Assembly: GCA_928724745.1 (NCBI GenBank)
Contig: CAKMXJ010000016.1
Location: forward strand, 262,501 to 326,500
DNA: 64,000 nucleotides
Origin: Anthracocystis setariae
Lineage: Eukaryota; Basidiomycota; Ustilaginomycetes; Ustilaginales; Ustilaginaceae
Reading direction: 5' to 3'
How positions within the stretch are numbered: the stretch's first letter is position 1; each line of letters opens with the position of its first letter. The notes beneath the pieces are model-generated. The model was not told the origin of the DNA and did no database searches. It worked only from the letters and a program-made list of their open reading frames with translations. Both the position numbers and the translations under genes were made by a program. Below are positions 1-10,478 of the stretch, in pieces.

Positions 1-1410
1 GGCTATCCTCTAGATGAGCTCGCCCTCATGGATCCCACCAGGTTCGACACACAGCCAAGGACAGCAGACTTACGCCCCATTCACTACGCCAAACCAGAAC
101 ACAACGCAACGTTTGATCCGAGCGCCGACTTGGTCCCTCGCAGCCATCTCCAACCATCACCCACCGACGCTCTTGATCCAGCCGGTGTCCCCGGGTTGAA
201 CAATCAGCTCTCGTCAGAACCCACACCCTCTGTGCTTCAAGCAGCCCCTACCGCCAATCAGATGCAGCAGCGACCCTTCCAACAACGTCTGTCAGTCGAA
301 GATACCGATGTCTACGAGTCGCAAGCCGGCCCTTCCCGCGGTCCACTTCAGCGCTCTAGAGATGCCATCTCGTCCAATCACTCTCCCTACACTCGTGGTC
401 GTCCCGCGATCCAAACGGCACGCAGCTTCCATAACCTCGGCGCCGTCGCCGGATACTCTCCACCCGGCCTCAACCCCGAAATTCGACGCCTCTCCATGGG
501 CGGTCCAAGTCCCATGCGTGGTCCAAGTCGCGACCCGGTGGTGCCAAGTCAGAACGTCGGTCGTGCCCGGCTGCTGAGCTGGCAGAGTGGCGCGCCCATG
601 GCTGGCGAACAAGATTGGCAGCAGCCCAACATGCCAGACTCGTTGGTCGACGCCGGCTTCCGTGGTGTGCACCCGATGCAGGATCAGATGGTGGCGAACG
701 GCATGCCTATGCATTCGAACGGTGGAATGATGCCACCGTCCCGCAACTTTGCATACGGCATGCACCATGGCGGTGGGTTCATGCCTCACCACGGTATCAA
801 CCCGCATGGCTCCGATATGATCAACGCATTGGGCGACGCCATGGACGCTCGCATCGACGTGGACGGCATCGCCAAGTGTCCCTACCCGAACTGCAACAAG
901 ACTTTTGCCAAGAATCGCAGCTACAATCTCAAGGCGCATCTTCGATCGCATTCGCAGCTCAAGCCTTTTGCGTGCTCCGTGTGTCCAAGAGCCTTTTCGA
1001 GGAAGCACGATCTGGAACGTCACAGCCGTGTCCACTCGGGAGACAAGCCGTACGTCTGCGAGATTTGCGGCAAAGGTTTCCCGAGAAGCGACGCGTTGAG
1101 GAGGCACTGGAGGGTCGAGAAGGAATGCGGAGACAAGGCGGCAGCGTTGGAAGCTAGTCAGGGTCTTACAGGCGTACTGGGTGAAGGTGGGATGGGCTAC
1201 GAGCGCAGTCCCGAACCGTCGAATCAATCGTATGGATATGCGGGACAGCAGCAACAGCAGCCGCAGCCGCAGCCGCAAGGCGGTTATGGCGGTGCAATGT
1301 TGAGACCGCCACAGCAGCAATTTGGCGGCTCATCGCAACAGCAACAGTTTGGTGGTGGCGGACCAGGTCAGCAGAGATGGGCGGATCAGCAACCATCATT
1401 ACGACGTTAA
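1..1410 (+). CDS. C2H2 zinc-finger transcription factor (5' end may lie outside window)
   Basis: Three tandem C2H2 fingers lie near the C-terminus, about residues 283-367 counted from the ATG at 28. The first has a C-x4-C start (CPYPNC); the second and third are C-x2-C (CSVC, CEIC). The last finger ends H-x5-C rather than H-x3-H. This three-finger layout resembles fungal Ace2/Swi5 and Crz1-type regulators, so a nuclear DNA-binding role is expected. The first 280 residues are Ser/Pro/Met-rich and look disordered; the tail is Gln/Gly-rich. The frame is open to the window edge, so the ATG at 28 may not be the true start. The gene converges on the U1-70K gene. The regulon cannot be assigned from sequence. 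Confidence 0.85.
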   Translation, partial: GYPLDELALMDPTRFDTQPRTADLRPIHYAKPEHNATFDPSADLVPRSHLQPSPTDALDPAGVPGLNNQLSSEPTPSVLQAAPTANQMQQRPFQQRLSVEDTDVYESQAGPSRGPLQRSRDAISSNHSPYTRGRPAIQTARSFHNLGAVAGYSPPGLNPEIRRLSMGGPSPMRGPSRDPVVPSQNVGRARLLSWQSGAPMAGEQDWQQPNMPDSLVDAGFRGVHPMQDQMVANGMPMHSNGGMMPPSRNFAYGMHHGGGFMPHHGINPHGSDMINALGDAMDARIDVDGIAKCPYPNCNKTFAKNRSYNLKAHLRSHSQLKPFACSVCPRAFSRKHDLERHSRVHSGDKPYVCEICGKGFPRSDALRRHWRVEKECGDKAAALEASQGLTGVLGEGGMGYERSPEPSNQSYGYAGQQQQQPQPQPQGGYGGAMLRPPQQQFGGSSQQQQFGGGGPGQQRWADQQPSLRR

Positions 1411-1455
1411 CCATGTTGACAAGAGTTGCTTTGATTCAATATCGTCGATATACCA

Positions 1456-1470
1456 CCCCCCCCCCCCCCC
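1456..1470. repeat. poly-C tract in 3' region of the C2H2 gene
   Basis: A run of 15 C residues lies 46 nt past the stop codon and is followed by T-rich and CT-repeat sequence to about 1632. It sits in the convergent space between two genes. Probably a simple-sequence tract in the 3' UTR. Confidence 0.6.
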
Positions 1471-1711
1471 TCCGCTCCGCTCCGTTTTCCTTTCTTGTTG
1501 CTCACGGTCTACCTTTTTGTTATCATTGATGGGTCATGCTTTCTTTAATTTTGGTAAACGTAGGGTCAAGTTGACACCCATGTTTGATTGGTGCACTCTC
1601 AGCACTTTTTTTTTTTCTCTCTCTCTCTCTGTTTTGGTGTGACTGACTGGTATGAGGGTTGATTGAGTGCAGGCAGGAATTACAGCAGGAGGATGAATTG
1701 GGTGGGGGGAA

Positions 1712-2683
1712 TTAGTATCGACTTCTTTTTGTGGGTGGTTGGGGGTCGTCGTAAGGGCGGGATTGCCAGGGAGGGGGAGGGATGTTTGTGGATTGATGTG
1801 GGTAGCGGGGGGTAGGGGGGCCTCTTGGGGGGTAGGTGTTATCAAAGTTTGGGGGTCTGTTTGAAGTTCTTGGGGGGCCACCGCCTCTTTGTGGGCCGAA
1901 GCCACCAGCGCGGAAGGGGGGTCTTGGACCGGCTCTGAAGCCTGCACCGATGATGGGAATGGATGGTTCGGAGGGGGGTGGATCGATTTTCTTTGGTTTT
2001 CTCGCTGACCCGCCCAATCCGCCGCCTAATCGGGTTGGTTTCCAGTCCTTAACGCAACGACCTCGTTCTACATCGACCATGATACGACGACCTGCGATTT
2101 TGATACCCTCAGCATCCTTCCATGCAGCCTTCATATCGCGTTCCCTATCGTACTCGATAAAAGCATACCCTCTGCTCTTGCCATCCTTATCCCGAACAAT
2201 ACGGATGGTGTTGATCGGACCATACATGTCAAACTCCCTGTTCAAGTCGTCCTCGGTCGTCGAGTAGCTCAGTCTTGAGAGGAACAGAGTCTTGTATGGG
2301 TCGGATGTGGCTTTGGGGTCAGCGTGAGGATTGTACTCTTCCAAGCCACGACGTTTGATAGCCTGCTTGGCTTCGCGTCGCTTCTCGGCAGCGATTTCGG
2401 ACAGAGTCACTGTGGCAAGCGTATATTTCGAGTCTGCATGGGCTGTAGCGATATCGTCCGTGGATTCGCCCCGGTCAGCAGCGTCCTGCTGGATGCGCTC
2501 GAGCGTGGCAGCAACGCCAGTGAGCGCATTCCGACAACGCTTGCGGTTGGATATGAGAGAGGTGTCTTTGGGTAGAGGGGCAGTAGAGGGTGAAGGATCG
2601 AAGCGCGAGATGGGAGCAATGTATTCCAAAGGTGGACGCGGCGCAAACAGCCGCAGGAGCGAGGGCGGGAGGAGGTGCGTCAT
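1712..2683 (-). CDS. SNP1: U1 small nuclear ribonucleoprotein 70 kDa (U1-70K)
   Basis: Single-exon gene for 323 residues. The N-terminus (LPPSLLRLFAPRPPLEYI) matches the conserved U1-70K segment that precedes the RNA-binding domain. An RRM spans roughly residues 130-205, with RNP2-like LFLSRLSY and RNP1-like SRGYAFIEY. It is followed by the typical RRIMVDVERGR segment and a Gly/Pro/Arg-rich tail (GGLGGSARKPKK onward). The family binds stem-loop I of U1 snRNA and takes part in 5' splice-site recognition in the nucleus. The tail is RGG/Pro-rich and lacks the long RS repeats of animal proteins, as is common in fungi. It diverges from the proteasome alpha-7 gene across about 720 bp. Confidence 0.95.
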   Translation of the reverse strand: MTHLLPPSLLRLFAPRPPLEYIAPISRFDPSPSTAPLPKDTSLISNRKRCRNALTGVAATLERIQQDAADRGESTDDIATAHADSKYTLATVTLSEIAAEKRREAKQAIKRRGLEEYNPHADPKATSDPYKTLFLSRLSYSTTEDDLNREFDMYGPINTIRIVRDKDGKSRGYAFIEYDRERDMKAAWKDAEGIKIAGRRIMVDVERGRCVKDWKPTRLGGGLGGSARKPKKIDPPPSEPSIPIIGAGFRAGPRPPFRAGGFGPQRGGGPPRTSNRPPNFDNTYPPRGPPTPRYPHQSTNIPPPPWQSRPYDDPQPPTKRSRY

Positions 2684-3405
2684 CCTCGATTGAGGAAGCG
2701 CTTGTGGTCAAGTTTTGGTGGTCGAGCCTATCCAGTGAGTTGGCTTGTGGTTCTTGGTCGCGGAACTGCTTTGAGTTTGACAGCAGCAGCTTGTTCTTGT
2801 AGAGCAACAATGTCATGAAGAGCAAAGACAAAGACCAAGTAATAGCGAAACGAGTCTGTTGGTTATCAACTCGTCGCTTCCTACGCCAATCCCGACTTCC
2901 GTTTCCAAGTGGCGAGAATTCTCCCGTGGGTGTGGACTGCAAAAGAGTCGATCTCACAAATCATTTTGATCCAAAAAGAAAAAAAAAAAAGAGGGACGCG
3001 AAGGTTGGAATTGGTGACGAGACAAAGTGGAGTGTAACAGTTTAGACGCCAACCAAAAGGTGATCGACTTGCGTGGCTGCGAACGCGCAGCCCAATAATT
3101 GCACACCAACTCACTTACGCACGGCCACCCGCCTGCCTGCGTACGAATCCTACACACTCCACACCACACCAAAACCAACACACCAACTCTTATCCGCACC
3201 TCTGCAACCTTGTCAGTCCCCTTTCTTGCTTCGACTCATCCATTCACATTTCGTCTCATCATCATCCCAGACGCAGCGGTCCCGGTTCAGCCACCAAGGT
3301 CTTCTCACGAAAGCATCGATTACCGACCGCTACCACTCCATCCTCGCAAAGACACAGCAACCAGAAGCACAGTGCAAGCCGCTGCTAACAAGGTAGTGCG
3401 GCAAT
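2684..3405. promoter_or_regulatory. Divergent promoter region, U1-70K / proteasome alpha-7
   Basis: A 722-bp gap separates two divergently transcribed start codons. It holds an A-rich run near 2976-2990 and, from about 3100, the C/T-rich leader typical of plus-strand genes here. I saw no clear TATA element or further gene. Confidence 0.5.
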
Positions 3406-4286
3406 ATGGCTTCTCAAGGCACCGGATACGATCTTTCAGCGAGCACTTACTCGCCAGATGGCAGGATTTTCCAGGTAAGCTTCGAAACGATTTCCGCGTT
3501 CACCATGCTGTCGCACAGGATCGGCTCGCTGGATTGCCATATCTGACGCCCTTCTACTCTTGTTCTTCATCTCGACATCTGCGTACTTGCAACTAATCAC
3601 AGATCGAATATGCCGCAAAAGCAGCCGAGAATGCAGGTACTGCCATTGCAATCAAGACCAAAACGGGCGTAGTCATTGCTGTCGAGAAGCTCGTTCAGTC
3701 GAAATTGCTCGTGCCCGGCTCCAATAAGCGCATCTTCAATGTTGCCCCACACATGGGCATTGTCTCGGCCGGTCTCGTCGCCGATGGCAAGCACCTTGCC
3801 TCTCGAGCACAGTCGGAAGCCGTCAACCATCTCGATAACTACCGTTTCCCGGCACCCGTCAAGACCCTCACCGACCGCGTAGCGTACTACGTCCAGGCGT
3901 ACACGCTCTACTCGTCGGTGCGGCCTTTCGGCGTCAGTGCGATCATCGCGGGCATCGACGACCTCAAGGGTCCCCAGATCTACATGATCGAGCCCAGCGG
4001 CGTCTTCTGGGGCTACCACGGCTGTGCAGTGGGCAAGGGAAGGCAACTGGCAAAGACCGAGATCGAAAAGTTGGATCTCGACAGTTTGAGCATGAAGGAT
4101 GCAGTACAGGCAGCAGCCAACATCATTTTCAAGGTTCATGACGACGCAAAGGATAAGGACTTTGAGTTGGAAATCAGTTGGATCGGTCCCGAGAGTAATG
4201 GCGTGCATACTGCTGTGCCGGCGGATTTGAGGGCTGAGGCAATTCAGAAGGCTAAGGAGGCATTGGATGACGAGATGGAGGACTAG
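3406..4286 (+). CDS. PRE10: 20S proteasome subunit alpha type-7 (PSMA3/Pre10)
   Basis: Two exons, 3406-3474 and 3603-4286, encode 250 residues. The intron has a GTAAGC donor after CAG, a CTAAT-type branch site and a CAG acceptor. The N-terminus [19 protein letters not shown] is the alpha-subunit signature that gates the 20S core; it is split from [12 protein letters not shown] by the intron. The middle ([36 protein letters not shown]) and the acidic C-terminus match the Pre10/PSMA3 branch. Alpha subunits form the outer rings of the proteasome and are not proteolytic. Start and intron are well supported because the spliced frame restores the family N-terminus exactly. Confidence 0.96.
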
Positions 4287-5371
4287 AGAGGATCGGTGCG
4301 GCTCTGGTTTGTACTGTACAATAAAAAATCCGGTTCGGTTATTCTTTCGCGATGCGTGTGCGTGCAGTGAAAAAGGTTTTCCAGCGAGATGACGCTTCGA
4401 CAAGAACGCATTCGTCCGGTCATCGCTTTGTGGGCGTGCCTTGTGATGTGACGTGGACGCTCGACTTGCGCAGAGCCTTGTCGCCGGCTCATCGGAAGTG
4501 ACAGTCGACATTTCTGGGGTAGATGCTTGAAGCATTAACAGCGGCAGACGCAAGGGGCTACATCGAGATAGGATTTTGAGATTTGGTGCCGCTTCGGGAT
4601 GGAGGATGTGCGCATCTCTGGGCTTACAAGTACTGTTTCGCATGTTTCGGTTCCTGACTTGGGTCGTCCGAGACAGCACCGAACGCCCTTAATTCAGGGC
4701 AGAATAAAGTACGTCGAGCACAGCATGTCACGCTTTTCCCCAACCATAGTTGACACGATATCGTTGTCGCTCTGCGAGCAAGCTGGCTGATTCCCTTGTT
4801 CGAACGGAGGATGCGCGCGAGGATTGTTTTTGGGGTTGATTCACGTATCCACTTCAATGCTCGATTGGCAGCGCTGGTTTTGGATGAATGATGTGACATT
4901 CCCGCTTTTCGAAGGACAGACGCAGCTCAAGCCGTGGAACGATTGTGATGCTTTGGCACCGGGCGCAAGACGTGCATACAGATGTCAAAACAGTGATCCG
5001 TGTCCAGCAAGGTCGATGTAGAACGTTGCTCGACTCAATTGCGCTCGTCTGCGCATGTGTGGGGACAGAGCGATACGGAACGGCATGATATGGCAATGAG
5101 GACAAGACGAGGTGCAGTTGCAGGTGCAGGTGCGGGAGGCATCTGCCTCCATAGCTCGAGTCCGCAAATCGAGGTGCGGAGAGACGATATTCCTTTGCGC
5201 TGATGCCCATCTTTGATCCGATTCGCACATCCTTGTTTCCAGTTGAAGGGCTGAGTCACATAGCGCCCATCGAGCATTGGCTGCTTTGAGACGTTCTCGA
5301 ATCTGCTTTGTTGCTTCTCAGCTTGGGCATGCTCTCTCTCACACAGAGGGTCGAGCCACGGCAAGCGATCA
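4287..5371. other. Intergenic: alpha-7 3' region and upstream region of the KilA-N factor
   Basis: About 1.1 kb with no convincing coding sequence. A GTACTGTAC motif at 4311-4319 directly precedes an A-rich AATAAA-like stretch, probably within the alpha-7 3' UTR. The rest is mixed sequence with only short shadow frames. Confidence 0.5.
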
Positions 5372-5760
5372 TATATAAGAGCCACTGTAGTACGATCCTG
5401 ATTGCACACCAAAGCCTATCAAGCCTCTCCAACACCAGCATCCACAGCGCCACGTCCGCATCGGCTCAATCATATCCTCGTCATTCATTCCCTATCAGGC
5501 AGGCGACATACCGCACGAGTCTAGACACCGCATCTCCAAACATCGACAGGTAAGCTTGGCAAAACTCATCTTGCAAACACTACAAGTCAGCATCCGCTGA
5601 CGATGCCAAACGGATTTCATATCCGCAGTCGTCCAAAAATCCAGCTGATCTCGTCAAGGAGACCGGTCGTCAACGAGCAAAAAGAAAGAGAGAGAGAAAG
5701 TTGCAAGCTTACTCAAGTGGCGCTAGGGCTTACTGTTCCTGCTAGTTGATCCACTTGGTC
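5372..5760 (+). promoter_or_regulatory. TATA box and spliced leader of the KilA-N factor gene
   Basis: A TATATAA box at 5372-5378 is followed by a C/A-rich leader. A GTAAGC donor near 5551, a CTGAC branch-like site near 5597 and a CCGCAG acceptor near 5629 suggest a leader intron of about 80 nt. The first coding ATG (5761) follows in the next exon. Transcript data would settle it. Confidence 0.5.
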
Positions 5761-8700
5761 ATGTCGGCAAAAACGGTTGCCGCGGTAACGGTTTCGTCTA
5801 CCGAGCGAGTCGCACATACTTCATACTATCGACAAAACCTTATCGAGCCCTACTTGATCAACTTTGAACGCCGCAGGTACCGCCAGCATCAGTGGCACAA
5901 AACTCAGGCCCAAGCCCAACACCTTACACCAAAGCGTGAGCTAAACCATGCCCACCCATACCCAGACCAAGACCACGACCATTCACCGGTAAGTTCACTG
6001 CTCCTACCTCGAAGCCCCCTTCTTGACATGCATGCGCACTCTGCCGACGTTCCGACTCTGCTTTGGCGTTAACGTCATAGCTCCCGTGGCTTGGAGCAGA
6101 GCGTGTGTACGCTCGGATCCGGAAAAACTCTCGCCCTCGGCTCTTGATCGCCCCTGCTGGCGGTTGTCTGTTGTGGCAAGGGCTGCATGATTCGGTCACT
6201 TGATGTTACACTGTGTGTTGGAGTTTTGCAATCTTGATTGGCTCGTGTAGGGTGACTTCCTTACACGGTAGGCATCTTGGACGCCAGCTCCATGCACATG
6301 CTGTCGATACTGTCGCTTCGTCGGTCTAGGGACGCGTTTCGTCTGGTCCCCTCTCCTGTTTCGAGTGCTTGCTTTCTTCCACTGTTGCTCGGCGTCATAG
6401 CTTCGCGTTCTACTCCGAGTCGGCAAGAGGAGCACCGCTGAAAAAGCACAGCTTGACCGGACCTCATGTGAAAGGCGCGGCTGTGAGCTGCATTTCATTC
6501 CACACTTGACACTGTCTCTGTGCCTTTTCTCCCCTGGCTTGTCGGTTTGCGGCGGTGCGACTATTGTTCTCTTGGCGAAAAGATGAAGCACCAAAGCAAA
6601 GTTGAGCTTAATCTTGGCTTTGCTACATGCAAGTGTTGGTAAAGCGGGTCCAGGTGCCGCTATGCTTTTTGTTCTTGCCTTTCCAACGGCAGCCTTGTTC
6701 CGCACAAGTTTGTACAACACTCGGCCCACCTTCCACGCTTGGTGTAAGCCGCAGAACCTTGTTTTCGCGGCTATTGTACCCGCCGCCCAGAATCAGCCGC
6801 TGCGTCTTGCTTGGGTTGTTCTGTTGTAAGCCCCCGCCCCCCACATCCATGGTTTTCTGATTTGGTGTGTGCACCGGCTCTTTTGGGGCCGATCACCATA
6901 GTCACCGGTGATTTGGGTGCCGCTGCCTCAAGCGGTCAAGCTTTTGGGCGTTTTCGTCTCACAGCAAGTCTGGATGTTGCGGCACAAATGGATCAGCGGT
7001 GCTCTCGCGGCGCCATCGTGACGCAACATCGTAGACATGAACTGGTTCCCCGATCGCATCCGCATCATCATCATCATCATCATCATCATCATTGTCTCGG
7101 TTGTAGCTTGTCGCATTGCTTGAAGCCCGACGAGCGAGCTCCCTGCTGTAGATGTGGTGAATTTTGCAAAGCATCATCTGGTGTATGTGGCGGCTGTGGC
7201 GCGTTCTCCAATGGCTCCTGTGGCGGACGAGGGTTTGAGTGCAAAGGTTGAATGTGATTATACTCAATCTTTGCACAAAGCACTGCGGTACTGCGATGTA
7301 CGGACCGCACTCTCTCGCTCTCTGGGAGGCGTTTGGTCGTACTTGGCCGCCGCTCGAAGCGATTAGGCTCTCTCGCTGCTGCTGCTGCTGCTGCTGCGTC
7401 GTGTGTGAGCGCCCTTGCCCCCCCACGCCAATGGCTGGTTTGCTATGCATGACTCGGCCAAGGCTGACAAAGTTGGCAAAGCAAAGAAGGCTGGGATGCG
7501 CAGCGATGAGGTCGTGCGGCAAATGGATCCCACCATCCGGCGCAACGAACACCAAGTGGCGGTACAAGTTCAACTTGTTTTCGCCGGGCTTGTCCACGAC
7601 TGCCGGATGGCGACGTTGGTGAGCGTGACAGAGAGCGATGCGGTGGCCAATATTCCCACAGTCGGCATTCACAGATTCTGTGTCAGGCGGTTGACGCGTC
7701 TAAGGTGGCATGAGAAACGAAAACGATGCTTGGCTACACTTTTGTCGCACTGATACCCGCCCTCATTGTTTCCGCTGCGCCGCATTTCTGCGCTGCGCTC
7801 GCCACCCTTATTGGCTTCGGTAGTCGCTCGTTTGCAGCGTGTAACCATTCCTTCCACTCGCAACATGTTCTTCGCCACATATGTACCCACATTGTGGTTA
7901 TAAATCTTCCATCACCCACCTCGCAAGTCCCTCTTCCCCCCCGCCTCAGACTTTCTTCCAACCAAACCGCTTCTCCTTCTCGTATCGTACAAATTCTCAC
8001 TAACCTTTGCATAAATCAACCCCCTTTCCCCTTGTTACAGCTCAAGCAGCAGCCGCATCAGCTGTGGAACGAGTCGCAAGACTCGCCAAGCTCCCAATCA
8101 TCCCGCCAAGGCTCATCAAGCAGCTCGACGGAACTCGCGGTCAACGAACACGCCAAGCAGATTCGCAAAAACGATTTGGAAGGAATCGCCTACGCAGCCG
8201 ACCTTCTCCTCAGAATGAAGGACTCGTCTGAAATGTCGATCAGTACGCACTCTCAAGACACGGCTCTCGATCTCGACCTCAGTGTGTCCAGGAAGCGAGG
8301 CTTGCCCTATGCTCGCAACGAGTTTGACCACTCGCAATCCCACATCCACTCTCGCCAAGCTATCAACCTGGCTGGAAATTTCTACATCTCCGGCCCACGT
8401 CCCGCGAGGCTGTTCCCAACTGCAACGCACGAATTCAGGAAGGGAAAGTATGCCACGACCGGTGGTGACCGCGGTTTCATGACAGGTATGTGGATGGATT
8501 CGATCATATAGCATATCCTAGAACAATGGTGCTGACGAGCAGGTTGCCTTTGCTGATGTTCGGATCAACAGTGTTCGAGTACGACGTACGTGGCAACACG
8601 ATGATGATCGACGTCGACACTTCGTTTGTTCGATTCACTTCAATCACACAAGCGTTGGGCAAGCACAAGGTCAACTTTGGTCGCCTAGTCAGGACGTGCC

Positions 8701-9769
8701 CTGCGCTCGAGCCCCACATCACCAAGCTGAAAGGAGGCTATCTGAGCATTCAAGGCACGTGGCTGCCGTATGATCTGGCCAAAGAGCTTTCTCGTCGTAT
8801 CGCATGGGAGATTCGCAACGAACTGGTGCCTCTATTTGGCTACGAGTTTCCTTCGCTGTGTCTTCGACCAGACTCGGAGGGGTTCGGTCAGCTGGCTATC
8901 GGCATGTCACAGAAACGCGCACGCAAGAGGCACAACAACGGCGGTCCGCACCAGACCTCTTGCTATGGACCAAGCCTGCCGATTTCGTAAGTATGGTCGA
9001 GCTGTTTTGAGCGAGATCCTCGAGCGCATTCGACTGACGTGCTCTTTTGTGTGCTTTGGTGGGTAGCATCGTGGGTGGTCAGACCATTGAACACAAGGCG
9101 ATGGACAGAAATGGCATGCTTCACAACGCCTACCAGTCGTCTTCGCCTGCAACGTTCCATTACAGCAAGGGTTTCGATCTGGACCGTTCGCAATGGTACG
9201 GCAGTGGAGCCGACTTGGGACAAGCCACCACGGTGGGCTCGGGGATGGGATCGATGATGTGGCCAACGACAGCCGCCATGGGTAACAACAGTGGAGCAGG
9301 CGTGCAAGTTCCTCATCTGGTAGGCGACGGCTCGAACGCCAACGGACACTGCGCCGCATCTTCCATAGTTGCATTTGATGTCAACTCGGCGTCTCCGATC
9401 CTATCTTCGCCGCCCTCTTCCAACATGTCGTCGTCTTCGTCGCAAAACTATGTGGCAAGTTACGGACTTATGGTGCCACCGACGGTTCCTTCGCACACGA
9501 CAGCCAATCTTATCGATCTGAATGGGTTGCAGCCGACCGCGGTCAAAGCCGAAACCATGCAAGGCTCGCACAGCAATGACTCTGTGCACAGCAACGGCTA
9601 CGAGGCGTACTCGGCTTCGAGCGCTCAACTGACATCGTGGAACGATCCAAGTAATACGACAGCGTGCATGGCGCCGTCGCCTTCGCCTCCACGATCCGCA
9701 CCTGCCGCTGCTGCTACGTCGAGCACTTTTGAGTTTGGCTCGTGGAATCAGTGCCATGCTTCTGGCTAA
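5761..9769 (+). CDS. KilA-N/APSES-type transcription factor (Xbp1-like)
   Basis: Proposed exons are 5761-5988, 8041-8485, 8572-8986 and 9067-9769, giving 596 residues. All junctions keep the frame and have GTAAGT/GTATGT donors and CAG/TAG acceptors. The KilA-N/APSES domain spans about residues 225-325. It begins FEYDVRG and carries LSIQGTWLPYDLAKEL, then ELVPLFGYEFPSLCL. The GTWLP and LVPLFG signatures resemble fungal Xbp1-type repressors more than StuA/Mbp1. The rest is Ser/Asn-rich and disordered. The last two introns are secure. The first intron, 2052 nt, is inferred from a clean phase-0 donor (5988) and a CTAAC/TTACAG acceptor (8040). If it is wrong, the first usable in-frame Met after the acceptor is at 8215, still ahead of the domain. 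Confidence 0.75.
5989..8040 (+). other. Proposed 2.05-kb first coding intron of the KilA-N factor gene
   Basis: No convincing gene lies in this stretch on either strand. It begins GTAAGT and ends with a CTAAC branch-like site and TTACAG. It contains a (CAT)10 microsatellite at 7063-7092 and a CTG-rich run near 7376-7397. The length is unusual beside the 80-130 nt of the other introns here, so an undetected exon or non-coding RNA inside it remains possible. Confidence 0.5.
7063..7092. repeat. (CAT)10 trinucleotide microsatellite
   Basis: Ten perfect CAT units inside the proposed first intron of the KilA-N gene. It encodes poly-His or poly-Met in shadow frames but is not part of a supported coding sequence. 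Confidence 0.9.
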
Positions 9770-10478
9770 GGCCAACTCAACTGTCCGATCTAGCGTCCAC
9801 GTATGCTCGCTCGTATGCCATGCTCAAAGTTTTACTCAATCACACCGACTTTGCTCCGATAATAGTGAAACTCAACTTGTATATACGATGGATAGGTTTG
9901 GTTCCAAGTGTGTGGACTCGAGTTGTGAGTAGTCTAGTTGAAAAGGGCGGTGCAGGTGTCAATCGGGTACAGTAGACTGTAGATCGCAACGTGTTGAGTG
10001 TTGGAATCGTGATGGAAACTCATAAGCCATCAACGTGTCATCGGTACTTTACGGTAAAATACCAACAGAGCAATTGCACTGCACTCACACTGTATTGAAC
10101 CACCGATGCGGATATCGGCTACCGCCAGTTTGGTGTGATTATTATTTTTCTTTCTTTTTGAACCCTGATTGACCGGCTCGATTACACGATTACAGCAGAC
10201 CAACACACAACCTCGCCTCTCGCTCTCGCAAAAGCTGACATCGGCTCAAATCCACGCCCCGCCCGACGCTTTTCAACTCAGCCTCACACCATTCTTGCCT
10301 TTCACAACCACGCTTGAAATTCACCGCTACCATCACCTCCACCACCCTTGCTCGTTGCGTGCACAGGGGAATGGAGTCGTAGGTGCTGCCATTCCGAGTC
10401 TCCTATCTCGACCAGGCCCGTGAGCCTATACACCTCCTCAGCATCGCAGCTAGTCGCTCAGCGCTCTTCCTCGTCATC
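9770..10478. other. Intergenic between KilA-N factor and dolichol kinase
   Basis: A 709-bp stretch holding the 3' end of the KilA-N gene and the C/T-rich leader of the dolichol kinase gene. A T-rich tract lies at about 10140-10160. No coding sequence or clear TATA box was seen. Confidence 0.5.

Noticed and set aside
292..1320. 342-codon minus-strand frame
   Set aside because: Antisense to the C2H2 gene; no recognisable features.
7240..7620. Frame with a Cys-rich run (CCCCCCCV) inside the KilA-N intron
   Set aside because: The cysteines come from a CTG/TGC microsatellite; nothing else supports a gene.
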